A DNA stretch of 64,000 nt, taken from positions 93,596 to 157,595 of the forward strand of contig JAEDDI010000001.1 of the NCBI GenBank assembly GCA_016293805.1. The letters are read 5' to 3'. Position numbers and translations under genes: made by a program. This DNA comes from Bacillota bacterium. GTDB taxonomy: Bacteria > Bacillota > Clostridia > Peptostreptococcales > Anaerovoracaceae. Within the stretch, counting starts at the first letter, position 1, and each line of letters begins with the position of its first letter. Positions 28,468 to 36,350 of the stretch are shown here, piece after piece. The notes under the pieces are model-generated. The model saw nothing but the letters and a program-made list of their open reading frames with translations, searched no databases and was not told the DNA's origin.

Positions 28468-29691
28468 TTATTCCATTTCGCCTGTGATTACATCGAGTAG
28501 AAACTGCGCACCTGTTACCAGGTCTTCTGTTTTTGTGTCTTCAAAAGGAACATGACTTCTTCCTTCGATACTTGGAACAAATATCATTCCTGTATCTATA
28601 TGAGGTGCAATCATAGCTGCATCATGCACAGCACCCGAATCCATCACTTTATATGTGAGATTCTTTTTCTGTGCAGTTTTAATCATTCTCTTCCTTATAT
28701 CTTCATTCAGTATAACCGGTGCTCCTTTGGAATGCTCACGAATGCTTACAGTGCATTTTCTGTCCGCACATATGTTCCTGATCTCGTCGAGCACTTTTTC
28801 CATGTATGAATCGATTTTATGTATATCACTGTCGCGTATTTCAAGGGTAAAAGTAACGCTTTCAGGTATTACATTGGAACAGTTTGGCGAGATGCTCATT
28901 TTACCTGCTGTCGCTACAGTTCTTCTGTCGGGATCCTCTGATACTATTTTCTCTGCAGAAAGTATGCAAAGGGCTGCAGCCGAAAGAGCATCAAATCTCT
29001 CGCTCATTGGTGTTGCTCCTGCATGATTTCCTACACCGGTTACAGTTATCTCAACAGTTCTCATTCCAAACACTGCATTTATTATGCCGATAGGTATGTT
29101 TTCTCTGTCGAGAACAGGGCCCTGTTCGATATGAAGTTCAAACATAGCTCTGTATCTGTCAAAATCCCAGATAATATCATCAGGCAGACTGTCAATCGAC
29201 AGGTATTCTCTAAGAGTTCTTCCGCTGTCATCTTTGAGTCTGTCAAGGTCCTCATCACCGTAAATCCCTGTGATAAATTTTGAACCTGTCATAGTTGATC
29301 CGAAATTGGAGCCTTCCTCTTCGGCAAATATTACTGTTTCGAATCCGTATCTGCCTGAATAACTGTTTTCTGACAGGGTGAGCATTACTTCCAGGGAACT
29401 CAGACTGCCGTATATGCCGTCAAGCCATCCTCCGTTTCTTACAGTATCGATATGTGAACCGCATACGATTATCTTCTGGCTGTCGGTGTTGTTTTTTAGA
29501 CCCAGCCTGATATTTCCAACAGCATCTGTTTCGATACTGCATCCGGCACTGCGGGCTTTATCCAGAATATACTCTCTTACTTTACTGTCATTCTCGGAAT
29601 ATGAAAATCTGGTGACTCCGTTTCCTGGTGTATCAGTAAACTCGCGTACATCCTTAAGATGTGAGATCAGTCTTTCACCATTGATTACCAT
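28468..29691 (-). CDS. Zn-dependent amidohydrolase (N-carbamoyl amino acid / allantoate / beta-ureidopropionase type)
   Basis: A 407-residue M20-family hydrolase. Metal ligands appear in CGSHIDTV, the DGIYG stretch and FAEEEGSNFG; FELHIEQGPVLD and GNHAGATPM are hallmarks of the carbamoyl-amidase branch (HyuC, AllC). It opens N-carbamoyl products to free amino acid, CO2 and ammonia. It overlaps the upstream hydantoinase by 7 bases, so the two should act in sequence. I cannot tell pyrimidine from hydantoin or allantoin substrates. Confidence 0.88.
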   Translation of the reverse strand: MVINGERLISHLKDVREFTDTPGNGVTRFSYSENDSKVREYILDKARSAGCSIETDAVGNIRLGLKNNTDSQKIIVCGSHIDTVRNGGWLDGIYGSLSSLEVMLTLSENSYSGRYGFETVIFAEEEGSNFGSTMTGSKFITGIYGDEDLDRLKDDSGRTLREYLSIDSLPDDIIWDFDRYRAMFELHIEQGPVLDRENIPIGIINAVFGMRTVEITVTGVGNHAGATPMSERFDALSAAALCILSAEKIVSEDPDRRTVATAGKMSISPNCSNVIPESVTFTLEIRDSDIHKIDSYMEKVLDEIRNICADRKCTVSIREHSKGAPVILNEDIRKRMIKTAQKKNLTYKVMDSGAVHDAAMIAPHIDTGMIFVPSIEGRSHVPFEDTKTEDLVTGAQFLLDVITGEME

Positions 29692-31085
29692 CTGTATGCT
29701 GCTCCGTAAGGTTTTCCCTTGATAAACTTGCCGTCTCCCTTGTCTCCGATGTATTTCGCATCATCAACAATTTTCTTGCCCCTAAGGAATACTGTTTCAG
29801 GACGTCCTTTCTGTCTGAATCCTTCGAACGGTGAATAATCAACTCCCTCAAGGTTTGTTTCATATGATATAACGCCTTCATATGCAGGATCGAAGATTAC
29901 TACATCTGCATCATAACCGACTTCAAGCTGTCCTTTTTTATCAAGACCATTGATTTTAGCAGGCGATGTTGCATAAAGATCGACAAGTCTCTGTCTTGAA
30001 ATCTTTCCTTCTTCTACTCCGTATGTCCACAGAATATTCAGTCTGTTCTGAAGAGAAGGGCATCCGTTCGGAATATCTGCAAATGATTTCCCTTCACCGT
30101 ATCCCATATGCTTCTGATGCTCGTAATCAAAACCGCAGTGGTCTGATGAGATTGCATTAAGCTGCTTTCTGTCAACTGCTTCCCATAATGCGTTTCTGTG
30201 TTCTTCTGTACGCAGGGCAGGTGAGCAGACATACTTAGCTCCTTCATATCCAGGTCTGTTGAGATCCTGTTCATCAAGTACAAGATAATGTGCACATGTC
30301 TCACCGAATACCTTCTGTCCTCTTGAATATGCCGCCTTGACTTCCTCAAGCGCCTCGCGGCATGTTACATGTACAATATATATAGGCGCATCTGCCATTT
30401 CTGCAAGATAAATAGCTCTTCTTGTTGCTTCAGCTTCGACAACTGTCGGTCTGCTTACCGCATGGTAGTAAGGACCGGTTTTGCCCTCTGCTATAAGCTG
30501 ATTTGTAGCAACATCAATCATATCGGCATTCTCTGCATGAACCATGATTGTAACACCTGTTTCCTTGCCTTTCTGAAGAGCCTTTAAAATAGCATCATCA
30601 TCTGCATGGAAGAACTGTCCTTTATATGCCATAAAAAGCTTCATAGTAGGATATCCCGCCTCTGCAAGTTTAGGGATTTCATCTATTACTTCATCCCTTG
30701 GGTCTACCATTACAAGGTGAAATGCATAGTCAACCATTGAAATTCCGTCTGCATCGGTCTTTTTGTAGTCTTCGACAGTTTCTATGAGACCTTTGCCTTT
30801 TTCCTGGTTTACAAATTCGATAACTGTAGTTGTTCCACCAAGTGCAGCTGCATTTGAAGTCTCAAATCCACGCACTTTGCTTCCCTTATATGTAAAAGAG
30901 AAGTGAACATGCTGGTCAACACCGCCCGGCAGAACATATTTTCCTGATGCATCTATTACTTCGTCCCCGTCCTGCGGTACAATATCTTTACCTATCTTTG
31001 CAATTGTTTCTCCATCGAGATAGATATCACCGGTAAATTCATTTTCAGCTGTGACAATTGTACCGTTTTTAATTAATGTTCCCAT
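29685..31085 (-). CDS. hydA: Dihydropyrimidinase / D-hydantoinase
   Basis: A 466-residue cyclic amidohydrolase. It has the metal motif DQHVHFS, the Lys in MKLFMAYKG that would be carboxylated, His in MVHAEN and IVHVT, and Asp in SSDHCG. It opens dihydropyrimidine or hydantoin rings to N-carbamoyl acids, which the adjacent hydrolase can finish. No dihydropyrimidine dehydrogenase or transporter is in the window. Start ATG follows AGGAGGACAC. The pair is divergent to yneA. Confidence 0.92.
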   Translation of the reverse strand: MGTLIKNGTIVTAENEFTGDIYLDGETIAKIGKDIVPQDGDEVIDASGKYVLPGGVDQHVHFSFTYKGSKVRGFETSNAAALGGTTTVIEFVNQEKGKGLIETVEDYKKTDADGISMVDYAFHLVMVDPRDEVIDEIPKLAEAGYPTMKLFMAYKGQFFHADDDAILKALQKGKETGVTIMVHAENADMIDVATNQLIAEGKTGPYYHAVSRPTVVEAEATRRAIYLAEMADAPIYIVHVTCREALEEVKAAYSRGQKVFGETCAHYLVLDEQDLNRPGYEGAKYVCSPALRTEEHRNALWEAVDRKQLNAISSDHCGFDYEHQKHMGYGEGKSFADIPNGCPSLQNRLNILWTYGVEEGKISRQRLVDLYATSPAKINGLDKKGQLEVGYDADVVIFDPAYEGVISYETNLEGVDYSPFEGFRQKGRPETVFLRGKKIVDDAKYIGDKGDGKFIKGKPYGAAYRW

Positions 31086-31109
31086 TTTGTGTCCTCCTGT
31101 TTTTTCTCC

Positions 31110-31118
31110 ATTATATCA
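31110..31118 (-). promoter_or_regulatory. Extended -10 promoter for hydA
   Basis: On the minus strand TGATATAAT (TATAAT at 31110-31115 with TG one base upstream). The -35 region is weak. It leaves a short leader to the hydA start codon. Confidence 0.55.
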
Positions 31119-31159
31119 TATATGCTCACACGATATATCACATATTTCGGAACATTTTA

Positions 31160-31171
31160 GAACATTTGTTT
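31160..31171 (+). promoter_or_regulatory. LexA (SOS) box 1 at yneA
   Basis: GAACATTTGTTT fits the Firmicutes LexA pattern GAAC-N4-GTT(Y). It lies 10 bases upstream of the yneA -35 box, and could also be reached from the divergent hydA side. Confidence 0.6.
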
Positions 31172-31180
31172 AATATGTCG

Positions 31181-31209
31181 TTGACTTTTTGAGAACGCAT
31201 GTTTATTAT
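31181..31209 (+). promoter_or_regulatory. Promoter of yneA
   Basis: TTGACT at 31181-31186, an exact 17-base spacer and TATTAT at 31204-31209. A LexA box fills the spacer next to the -10 box, so repressor binding would block polymerase directly. Confidence 0.8.
31193..31204 (+). promoter_or_regulatory. LexA (SOS) box 2 at yneA
   Basis: GAACGCATGTTT, matching GAAC-N4-GTTY, sits between the -35 and -10 boxes of yneA. Confidence 0.75.
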
Positions 31210-31218
31210 GTATATATA

Positions 31219-31230
31219 GAACAGATGTTT
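31219..31230 (+). promoter_or_regulatory. LexA (SOS) box 3 at yneA
   Basis: GAACAGATGTTT lies just downstream of the transcription start. The same twelve bases occur in the recA promoter (49033-49044, opposite strand), which strongly supports both as sites for the same repressor. Confidence 0.8.
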
Positions 31231-31260
31231 CTAAAATTCAGAACAAAGGAGAACAGACAG

Positions 31261-31563
31261 ATGACCAGAAAATTCAGAATTAAATCAAAGAGCAGATTTT
31301 TAATTTTCCTTCTTATATGCATGTTTATATTAACAGGGGCTTTTAATACCATGACAGGAGCTTATGATGCGCTTGCATCAGACAGTCCTCAGGGCTACAT
31401 ATCTGTTAACGTGACTGCAGGAGATACATTGTGGAATATTGCCGAAAACTATATGCCGTCAGACATGGATACACGCGAGGCAGTATATATTATCAAGAAG
31501 GTAAACAACATCGACAGTACAGTCAGAGACGGTCAGACAATACTTATACCAGAATACAGCTGA
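31261..31563 (+). CDS. yneA: SOS-induced cell division suppressor YneA (LysM protein)
   Basis: A 100-residue protein with a basic N-terminus, one membrane helix at about 13-33 and a C-terminal LysM domain (about 47-98, VTAGDTLWNIAENY and DGQTILIPEY). This is the layout of Bacillus YneA, which halts septation during the SOS response from outside the membrane. Three LexA boxes surround its promoter. Start is the ATG at 31261 after AAAGGAG; a longer frame from 31189 would begin within the promoter. lexA is not adjacent, unlike in Bacillus. Confidence 0.88.
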   Translation: MTRKFRIKSKSRFLIFLLICMFILTGAFNTMTGAYDALASDSPQGYISVNVTAGDTLWNIAENYMPSDMDTREAVYIIKKVNNIDSTVRDGQTILIPEYS

Positions 31564-31629
31564 TAAACATTATTCAGAAGTCTGTTTATCTTTATTATAA
31601 AATGCCGGCCTGTAATCAGGGCGGCATTT
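31562..31629 (+). terminator. Tandem hairpins after yneA
   Basis: First GATAAACA (31562-31569) / TGTTTATC (31583-31590) followed by TTTATTAT. Then AAATGCCG (31600-31607) / CGGCATTT (31622-31629) with an inner CCTG/CAGG stem across one G-G mismatch. Together they probably end the yneA transcript. The rest of the gap to 31840 shows no convincing gene. Confidence 0.6.
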
Positions 31630-31840
31630 ATATTAATCATGTTCAATGAACAACGAGTAATAAGATTTAGAAAAATCGCTTAAAACGCAAATTTGAACTT
31701 CATATTATACAGACAGTCAGAATATATCATCATATATATCTAAGGAAATAATGACTGCTAACAGCACAAACGGCTCAATCTATTCCCAAAATTATGATTA
31801 TCGGAATAGTTACATTTCTAATCAAAGACCCTTCCCCAGT

Positions 31841-31863
31841 AAAAAACGCCGCATTGTGCGACG
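31841..31863 (-). terminator. Terminator after ruvX
   Basis: On the minus strand CGTCGCA / TGCGGCG with a 3-base loop and one mismatch, followed by TTTTTT (31841-31846). Confidence 0.7.
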
Positions 31864-31868
31864 TAATA

Positions 31869-32297
31869 TTATGATCTTGAGTCAAGATAACTCTGGAGAA
31901 TTATGACAGCTGCCTGCCTATCAATTATTTCTTTTCTTTTTTCTCTTCTCATATCTGCTTCGATGAGAACTCTTTCAGCCATCATTGTAGTAAGTCTTTC
32001 ATCATAAAACTCAAGCCGAACTCCGGCAAGTCCTGTGGATCTCATTTTGTTCTCGAGCATTCTTGCAAATTCACGAACTTTCTCTGTCTGCTGGCTTTCC
32101 CGTCCGTCCATGCTCATAGGAAGACCGCATACCACTGCCTCACAGTCATATTTTCTTACATAGTCTATAACCTTGCCTGTATCTTTACGTATCCCTACTC
32201 TATCTATTGTGGTGATGCCCTGTGCTGTTATTCCCAGTTCATCCGATACTGCAACTCCTACTGTCTTATCACCGATGTCAAGTCCTAAAATTCTCAT
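31869..32297 (-). CDS. ruvX: RuvX/YqgF Holliday-junction resolvase-like (pre-16S rRNA nuclease)
   Basis: A 142-residue RNase H-fold protein starting MRILGLDIGDKTVGVAVSD, with CGLPMSMDG and the late DERLTT and DRQAAVIILQ blocks. YqgF is described as the nuclease maturing the 5' end of 16S rRNA and as a possible resolvase. A TTG six bases upstream touches AGGAG, so the ATG at 32297 is the start. The order alaS-ireB-ruvX matches alaS-yrzL-yrrK in Bacillus. Confidence 0.93.
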   Translation of the reverse strand: MRILGLDIGDKTVGVAVSDELGITAQGITTIDRVGIRKDTGKVIDYVRKYDCEAVVCGLPMSMDGRESQQTEKVREFARMLENKMRSTGLAGVRLEFYDERLTTMMAERVLIEADMRREKRKEIIDRQAAVIILQSYLDSRS

Positions 32298-32308
32298 AAA
32301 CAACTCCT

Positions 32309-32337
32309 AAAAAGACAGCGGACATAAAGCCCGCTGT
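32309..32337 (-). terminator. Intra-operon terminator/attenuator between ireB and ruvX
   Basis: On the minus strand ACAGCGG / CCGCTGT with a 9-base loop, followed by CTTTTT, with the ruvX AGGAG box directly after the T-run. There is no room for a promoter between it and ruvX, so it must allow read-through. Confidence 0.65.
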
Positions 32338-32346
32338 GAAAATACC

Positions 32347-32595
32347 TTATTTTTCAATAAATGCTCTAAGCATTTCCTCTACAATGTCATCACGTTCAAG
32401 TCTGCTTATCTTGTTACGTGCATTGTTGTGGCTTGTGATATATGAAGGGTCACCTGAAAGTATATATCCTACCATCTGGTCAATCGAATTATATCCACGT
32501 TCATTTAATGCATCGTAAACTTCAGAAAGCAGTTCTTTAGTAGATTTCTTTTCGACATTATCTGCGCTGTAAATGATAGTGTTTCTGTTTTCCAT
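32347..32595 (-). CDS. ireB: IreB family regulatory phosphoprotein
   Basis: An 82-residue protein of the DUF965/IreB family (YrzL), recognised by NERGYNSIDQMVGYILSGDP and YITSHNNARN. Enterococcal IreB is phosphorylated on N-terminal threonines by the Ser/Thr kinase IreK and lowers cephalosporin resistance. Here Thr is at residue 6. The ATG at 32595 has GGAGG seven bases away; a GTG six bases before it touches the Shine-Dalgarno sequence. Confidence 0.9.
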   Translation of the reverse strand: MENRNTIIYSADNVEKKSTKELLSEVYDALNERGYNSIDQMVGYILSGDPSYITSHNNARNKISRLERDDIVEEMLRAFIEK

Positions 32596-32618
32596 ATGCA
32601 CACCTCCGTTCTTAGAAC

Positions 32619-32647
32619 ATTATACAATTTAACTATATCAAATACAA
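32619..32647 (-). promoter_or_regulatory. Promoter of ireB-ruvX
   Basis: Minus-strand TTGTAT (32642-32647), a 17-base spacer and TATAAT (32619-32624). An 11-base palindrome GTTCTTAGAAC (32608-32618) lies right at the start of transcription. It is not a LexA box, because the half-sites are inverted, and may be a separate operator. Confidence 0.7.
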
Positions 32648-32648
32648 G

Positions 32649-35252
32649 TTAATTTTCGGCTACAAGTACCTCTGCTATACGGAAGGCATCTTCAATTTTT
32701 GAGGCATCTTTTGCACCTGCCTGGGCCATATCCGCCTTGCCGCCGCCTCCGCCGCCTGCTGCAGCGGCAATCTTCTTAATCATGTTTCCTGCATGATATC
32801 TGTCCAGAAGATCGTCTGTAACTGATACCATGAATGTCACCTTAGGACCGTTTACAGCAGCGAATACCATAATTACAGATTTATTTTCGGATTTAATATC
32901 ATCAGAAATACTTCGAAGATCATTGATGCTCATATCTTCAAATCTGTTAGTGATGAGCTTTACTCCGTTAATATCCTTTGCACCGGCAAGAATATCTCCA
33001 AGCTGGTCGCCCACCATAGCTTTCTTGAGTTCTTCGATTTCTTTTTTGAGTGACCTGACTTCATCAGCGAGTGCATGAGCCTTTTCAACAAGTGCTGACT
33101 CGTTAACTTTAATAGCAGCTGCCGCTTCTGAAATTATTCTTTCATCAGCTTTTGCATTCTTCAGGATTTCCTCTGCAGTTACCGCCTCGATTCTTCTTAC
33201 ACCTGCAGCGACACCGCTTTCAGATATAATCTTGAAGGCCCCTATTTCACCGGTATTGGATACATGAGTCCCTCCGCAAAGCTCATTACTGAAGTTTCCA
33301 ACCAGGACATTGCGCACTTCACTTCCGTATTTTTCACCGAACAGTGCTGTTGCGCCGCCAGCCTTTGCCTCTTCCAGGCTCTTGACTTCTGTAACTACAG
33401 GTATGAATTCTGCAATCTTTTCGTTAACGATATTTTCAATTTTTTCAAGATCTTCTGAAGACACTGCTTCATAATGCGTAAAGTCAAATCTCAGCACATT
33501 CCTTGCAACCTTGGAACCGGCCTGTGTCACGTGTTCACCGAGCACCTCTCTGAGTGCTGCATGAAGAAGATGAGTGGCAGTATGGTTTCTGGCAGTGTTG
33601 TTTCTGGATGGAATATCTATTGAAAGCTCAACTGTATCTCCTACGGCAATATTGCCTTTTGCACCAGATACTGTGTGTATAAATACATTATTCTTCTTCT
33701 GTACATCGACAACAGCTCCCTCGAAATCTTCACCTGTGATGATACCGGTATCTGCTGTCTGTCCACCCATTTCAGCATAGAAAGGTGTTCTGTCTACAGC
33801 AACAAGTATATCTCCGTTTCCTCCGTTTAGAACAGCCTGAACTTTTGCAGTTCCTGAAACATTATCATATCCAGTGAATTCTGTATCATCTGCATCTATT
33901 GTTTCTTCAGCTTTTTCCTTCCATCCGTCATCATCACCTGAAGCCGATAATGCGCCTCTTCCCTTGTTCTTCTGCTCTTCCATGCATTCTCTGAATGATT
34001 CCTCGTCAGTCTTAAGGCCCTTCTCTTCGAGAATTTCCTGAGTAAGCTCTATAGGGAAGCCATATGTATCATAAAGCTTGAAAGCCTTGGCACCGTCAAG
34101 AGTGTCAGTACCTGCCGACTTCATCTCTTCAATGTACTCTGAAAGAATTGCTTCACCCTGGTCAATAGTCGATGCAAATTTTTCTTCTTCTATTGAGAGA
34201 ATCTTCTTGATATATTCTCTCTTCTCAACCAGCTCAGGATATGCATCACCTGACACCTTTATTACTCTTTCGGCCAGATCAGGAAGGAATGAGCCTTCTA
34301 TACCAAGCATTCTGCCATGTCTTGCCGCTCTTCTTAAAAGTCTTCTCAGTACATACCCTCTTCCCTCGTTGCTAGGCATGATACCGTCTGCAATCATGAA
34401 TGTAAGGGATCTGATATGGTCTGTTATAATTCTGATTGATACATCAGTATCCTTGCTACCGCTGCCGTATTCAGTATGTGATTTTTCAACAACACCGTCA
34501 AGTATATACTTGATAGTGTCTATATCAAAGATTGAATCAACATCCTGCATAATGCATGCTATTCTCTCAAGTCCCATACCTGTATCGATATTAGGATGAG
34601 CAAGATCAGAATAATTTCCTTCTTCATCTCTGGAGAACTGTGTGAATACATGATTCCAGAACTCAATATATCTGTCGCATTCACAGCCCGGCTTGCAGTC
34701 AGGGTTTCCGCATCCGAATTCAGGTCCTCTGTCATAATATATCTCTGAACATGGTCCGCATGGTCCTGTTCCTATTTCCCAGAAATTGTCATCCTTGCCG
34801 AGCTTTACGATTCTCTCTTCAGGCATTCCAATGCTCTTCCATATTTCAACAGCCTGATCATCATTTTCATATACTGTTGCCCAGATTCTTTCCTCCGGCA
34901 TCTTAAGCACTTCTGTTATGAATTCCCAGCCCCAGTGAAGCGATTCGTTCTTGAAGTAGTCTCCAAACGAGAAACTGCCCAGCATTTCAAAGAATGTGCC
35001 GTGTCTCGCAGTATGGCCCACATTGTCGATATCACCTGTTCTGATGCATTTCTGGCATGTAGTCATTCTCTTTGACGGCGGAGTCTCTAAACCGGCAAAA
35101 TACGGTTTAAGAGGTGCCATACCTGAATTTATAATTAACAGAGACTTATCGTTCTGAGGTATAAGAGAAAAGCTCTGCTGTTTGTAGTGTTCTTTTGAAA
35201 CATAGAAATTCTGAAATAAATCCCTTATTTCGTTTAAACCTAATTTTTCCAT
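32649..35252 (-). CDS. alaS: Alanyl-tRNA synthetase
   Basis: An 867-residue class II synthetase. The catalytic domain starts with LGLNEIRDLFQNFY. The editing domain has HTATHLLHAAL and CGGTHVSNTGEIG. The C-Ala domain ends in a Gly run (AAAGGGGGGKADMAQAG). Start is the ATG at 35252 behind GGAGGAG; an upstream extension to 35306 has no ribosome binding site. The leader is only about 30 bases, so there is no T-box. Confidence 0.97.
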   Translation of the reverse strand: MEKLGLNEIRDLFQNFYVSKEHYKQQSFSLIPQNDKSLLIINSGMAPLKPYFAGLETPPSKRMTTCQKCIRTGDIDNVGHTARHGTFFEMLGSFSFGDYFKNESLHWGWEFITEVLKMPEERIWATVYENDDQAVEIWKSIGMPEERIVKLGKDDNFWEIGTGPCGPCSEIYYDRGPEFGCGNPDCKPGCECDRYIEFWNHVFTQFSRDEEGNYSDLAHPNIDTGMGLERIACIMQDVDSIFDIDTIKYILDGVVEKSHTEYGSGSKDTDVSIRIITDHIRSLTFMIADGIMPSNEGRGYVLRRLLRRAARHGRMLGIEGSFLPDLAERVIKVSGDAYPELVEKREYIKKILSIEEEKFASTIDQGEAILSEYIEEMKSAGTDTLDGAKAFKLYDTYGFPIELTQEILEEKGLKTDEESFRECMEEQKNKGRGALSASGDDDGWKEKAEETIDADDTEFTGYDNVSGTAKVQAVLNGGNGDILVAVDRTPFYAEMGGQTADTGIITGEDFEGAVVDVQKKNNVFIHTVSGAKGNIAVGDTVELSIDIPSRNNTARNHTATHLLHAALREVLGEHVTQAGSKVARNVLRFDFTHYEAVSSEDLEKIENIVNEKIAEFIPVVTEVKSLEEAKAGGATALFGEKYGSEVRNVLVGNFSNELCGGTHVSNTGEIGAFKIISESGVAAGVRRIEAVTAEEILKNAKADERIISEAAAAIKVNESALVEKAHALADEVRSLKKEIEELKKAMVGDQLGDILAGAKDINGVKLITNRFEDMSINDLRSISDDIKSENKSVIMVFAAVNGPKVTFMVSVTDDLLDRYHAGNMIKKIAAAAGGGGGGKADMAQAGAKDASKIEDAFRIAEVLVAEN

Positions 35253-35283
35253 ATAGTTATCTCCTCCAAGTAACATAATAACA

Positions 35284-35299
35284 TCTAATTTTAACACAA
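35284..35299 (-). promoter_or_regulatory. Extended -10 promoter of alaS
   Basis: Minus-strand TTGTGTTAAAATTAGA, with TAAAAT at 35288-35293 and an upstream TGTG element. The -35 is weak. The same 16 bases recur at the coaD promoter (59354-59369). Confidence 0.55.
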
Positions 35300-35333
35300 A
35301 TAGCACTCAAGTTCTACTATTTTCATGAATTTC

Positions 35334-35342
35334 TGGTATACT
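35334..35342 (+). promoter_or_regulatory. Extended -10 promoter of the aldo/keto reductase
   Basis: TGGTATACT, with TATACT at 35337-35342 and TG one base upstream. The -35 is poor. The start codon is 30 bases away. Confidence 0.45.
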
Positions 35343-35372
35343 TGATGTTAATACAGACAGGAGATAAAGGTT

Positions 35373-36329
35373 ATGAAATACAACAGACTGGGCAATACAG
35401 GAATTACAGTAAGTGAAATAGGTTTCGGTGTGCTGACTATGGGAGGCTCTCAGCTCAATCTATCAGTTGAAGAAGGTGCATCTCTTCTTAAATATGCATT
35501 ATCCAGAGGATTCAGTTTTATTGATACAGCACAGTATTACGATTGCTACGAATACATATATGAGGCAATTAAAGACAGTGACTATAGACCTGTAATCTGT
35601 TCCAAATGTCTTGGCAGAACATACATTGAAATGGAAGCTGCAGTAAACGAAGCGCTGACAGAACTTCATCTTGATAAAATAGATATTTTTCTGCTTCACG
35701 AAGTCAGAAACGGCTCTGATTTTGACGACCGGAGAGGAGCATGGGAATGCCTTAAGGATTTCAAGGCCAGAGGCATAATAGATGCAATAGGCATATCAAC
35801 TCATCATGTTGATGTAACAGAAAGAGCTGCAGATATTGAAGAACTTGACGTTATATTCCCTCTAATCAACTATGCATCACTGGGTATCAGAAAAGGCGAC
35901 GGATTCGGAACATGTGAGGAGATGGAAGAAGCCATACTTAAAGCTTCCAAAAAGGGGAAAGGTGTTTTCCTTATGAAGGCGTTCGGCGGAGGAAATCTAA
36001 CCGGAACATATCAGAAGGCACTCGATTACTCAAGGAGCGTAAAAGGTGCCGACTCAGTGATGATAGGATTCGGCAGCACTGATGAAATCGACCAGATGCT
36101 TTCCTACCTTGACGGAACAATGGACAAGGATTTCCAGCCTGATGTTTCAAAAAAGATAATAAGGATAGATCAGGGCGACTGCGAGGGATGCGGAGCATGC
36201 AAAGAAAGATGCCCCAACCACGCAATATACTGGAATGAAAATGGACTTGCTGATGTTAACCGTAATCTCTGCCTTACATGCGGCTACTGCGCACCAGTAT
36301 GTCCTGTAAGAGCAATTATACTTTTGTAG
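35373..36329 (+). CDS. Aldo/keto reductase fused to a 2[4Fe-4S] ferredoxin domain
   Basis: A 318-residue protein. An aldo/keto reductase barrel (IGFGVLTMGG, SFIDTAQYYDCYE with the catalytic Tyr, LDKIDIFLLHEVRN) fills about residues 1-255. The C-terminus carries two ferredoxin motifs, CEGCGACKERCP and CLTCGYCAPVCP, after about residue 268. Such clostridial fusions may take electrons from clusters rather than only NAD(P)H; the substrate is unknown. It is a single gene convergent to the aldolase. Confidence 0.88.
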   Translation: MKYNRLGNTGITVSEIGFGVLTMGGSQLNLSVEEGASLLKYALSRGFSFIDTAQYYDCYEYIYEAIKDSDYRPVICSKCLGRTYIEMEAAVNEALTELHLDKIDIFLLHEVRNGSDFDDRRGAWECLKDFKARGIIDAIGISTHHVDVTERAADIEELDVIFPLINYASLGIRKGDGFGTCEEMEEAILKASKKGKGVFLMKAFGGGNLTGTYQKALDYSRSVKGADSVMIGFGSTDEIDQMLSYLDGTMDKDFQPDVSKKIIRIDQGDCEGCGACKERCPNHAIYWNENGLADVNRNLCLTCGYCAPVCPVRAIILL

Positions 36330-36350
36330 TGTCGGTAATAATTACACATT

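Noticed and set aside
31751..31906. Plus-strand small ORF of 51 codons after AAGGA in the yneA-ruvX gap
   Set aside because: It runs through the ruvX terminator stem and into the ruvX end; its basic KKRRIVRR stretch is the terminator sequence. No promoter and no recognisable homology.
32608..32618. LexA box at ireB (GTTCTTAGAAC)
   Set aside because: The half-sites face the wrong way (GTTC-N3-GAAC instead of GAAC-N4-GTTC), so it is a palindrome but not an SOS box.
34078..34599. Plus-strand frame of 173 codons inside alaS
   Set aside because: Antisense to conserved AlaRS sequence with Ser/Leu/Pro-rich shadow composition; no start signal.
35253..35372. T-box riboswitch before alaS
   Set aside because: The leader from the -10 box to the start codon is only about 30 bases, too short for a T-box. 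leuS likewise follows rsfS directly.
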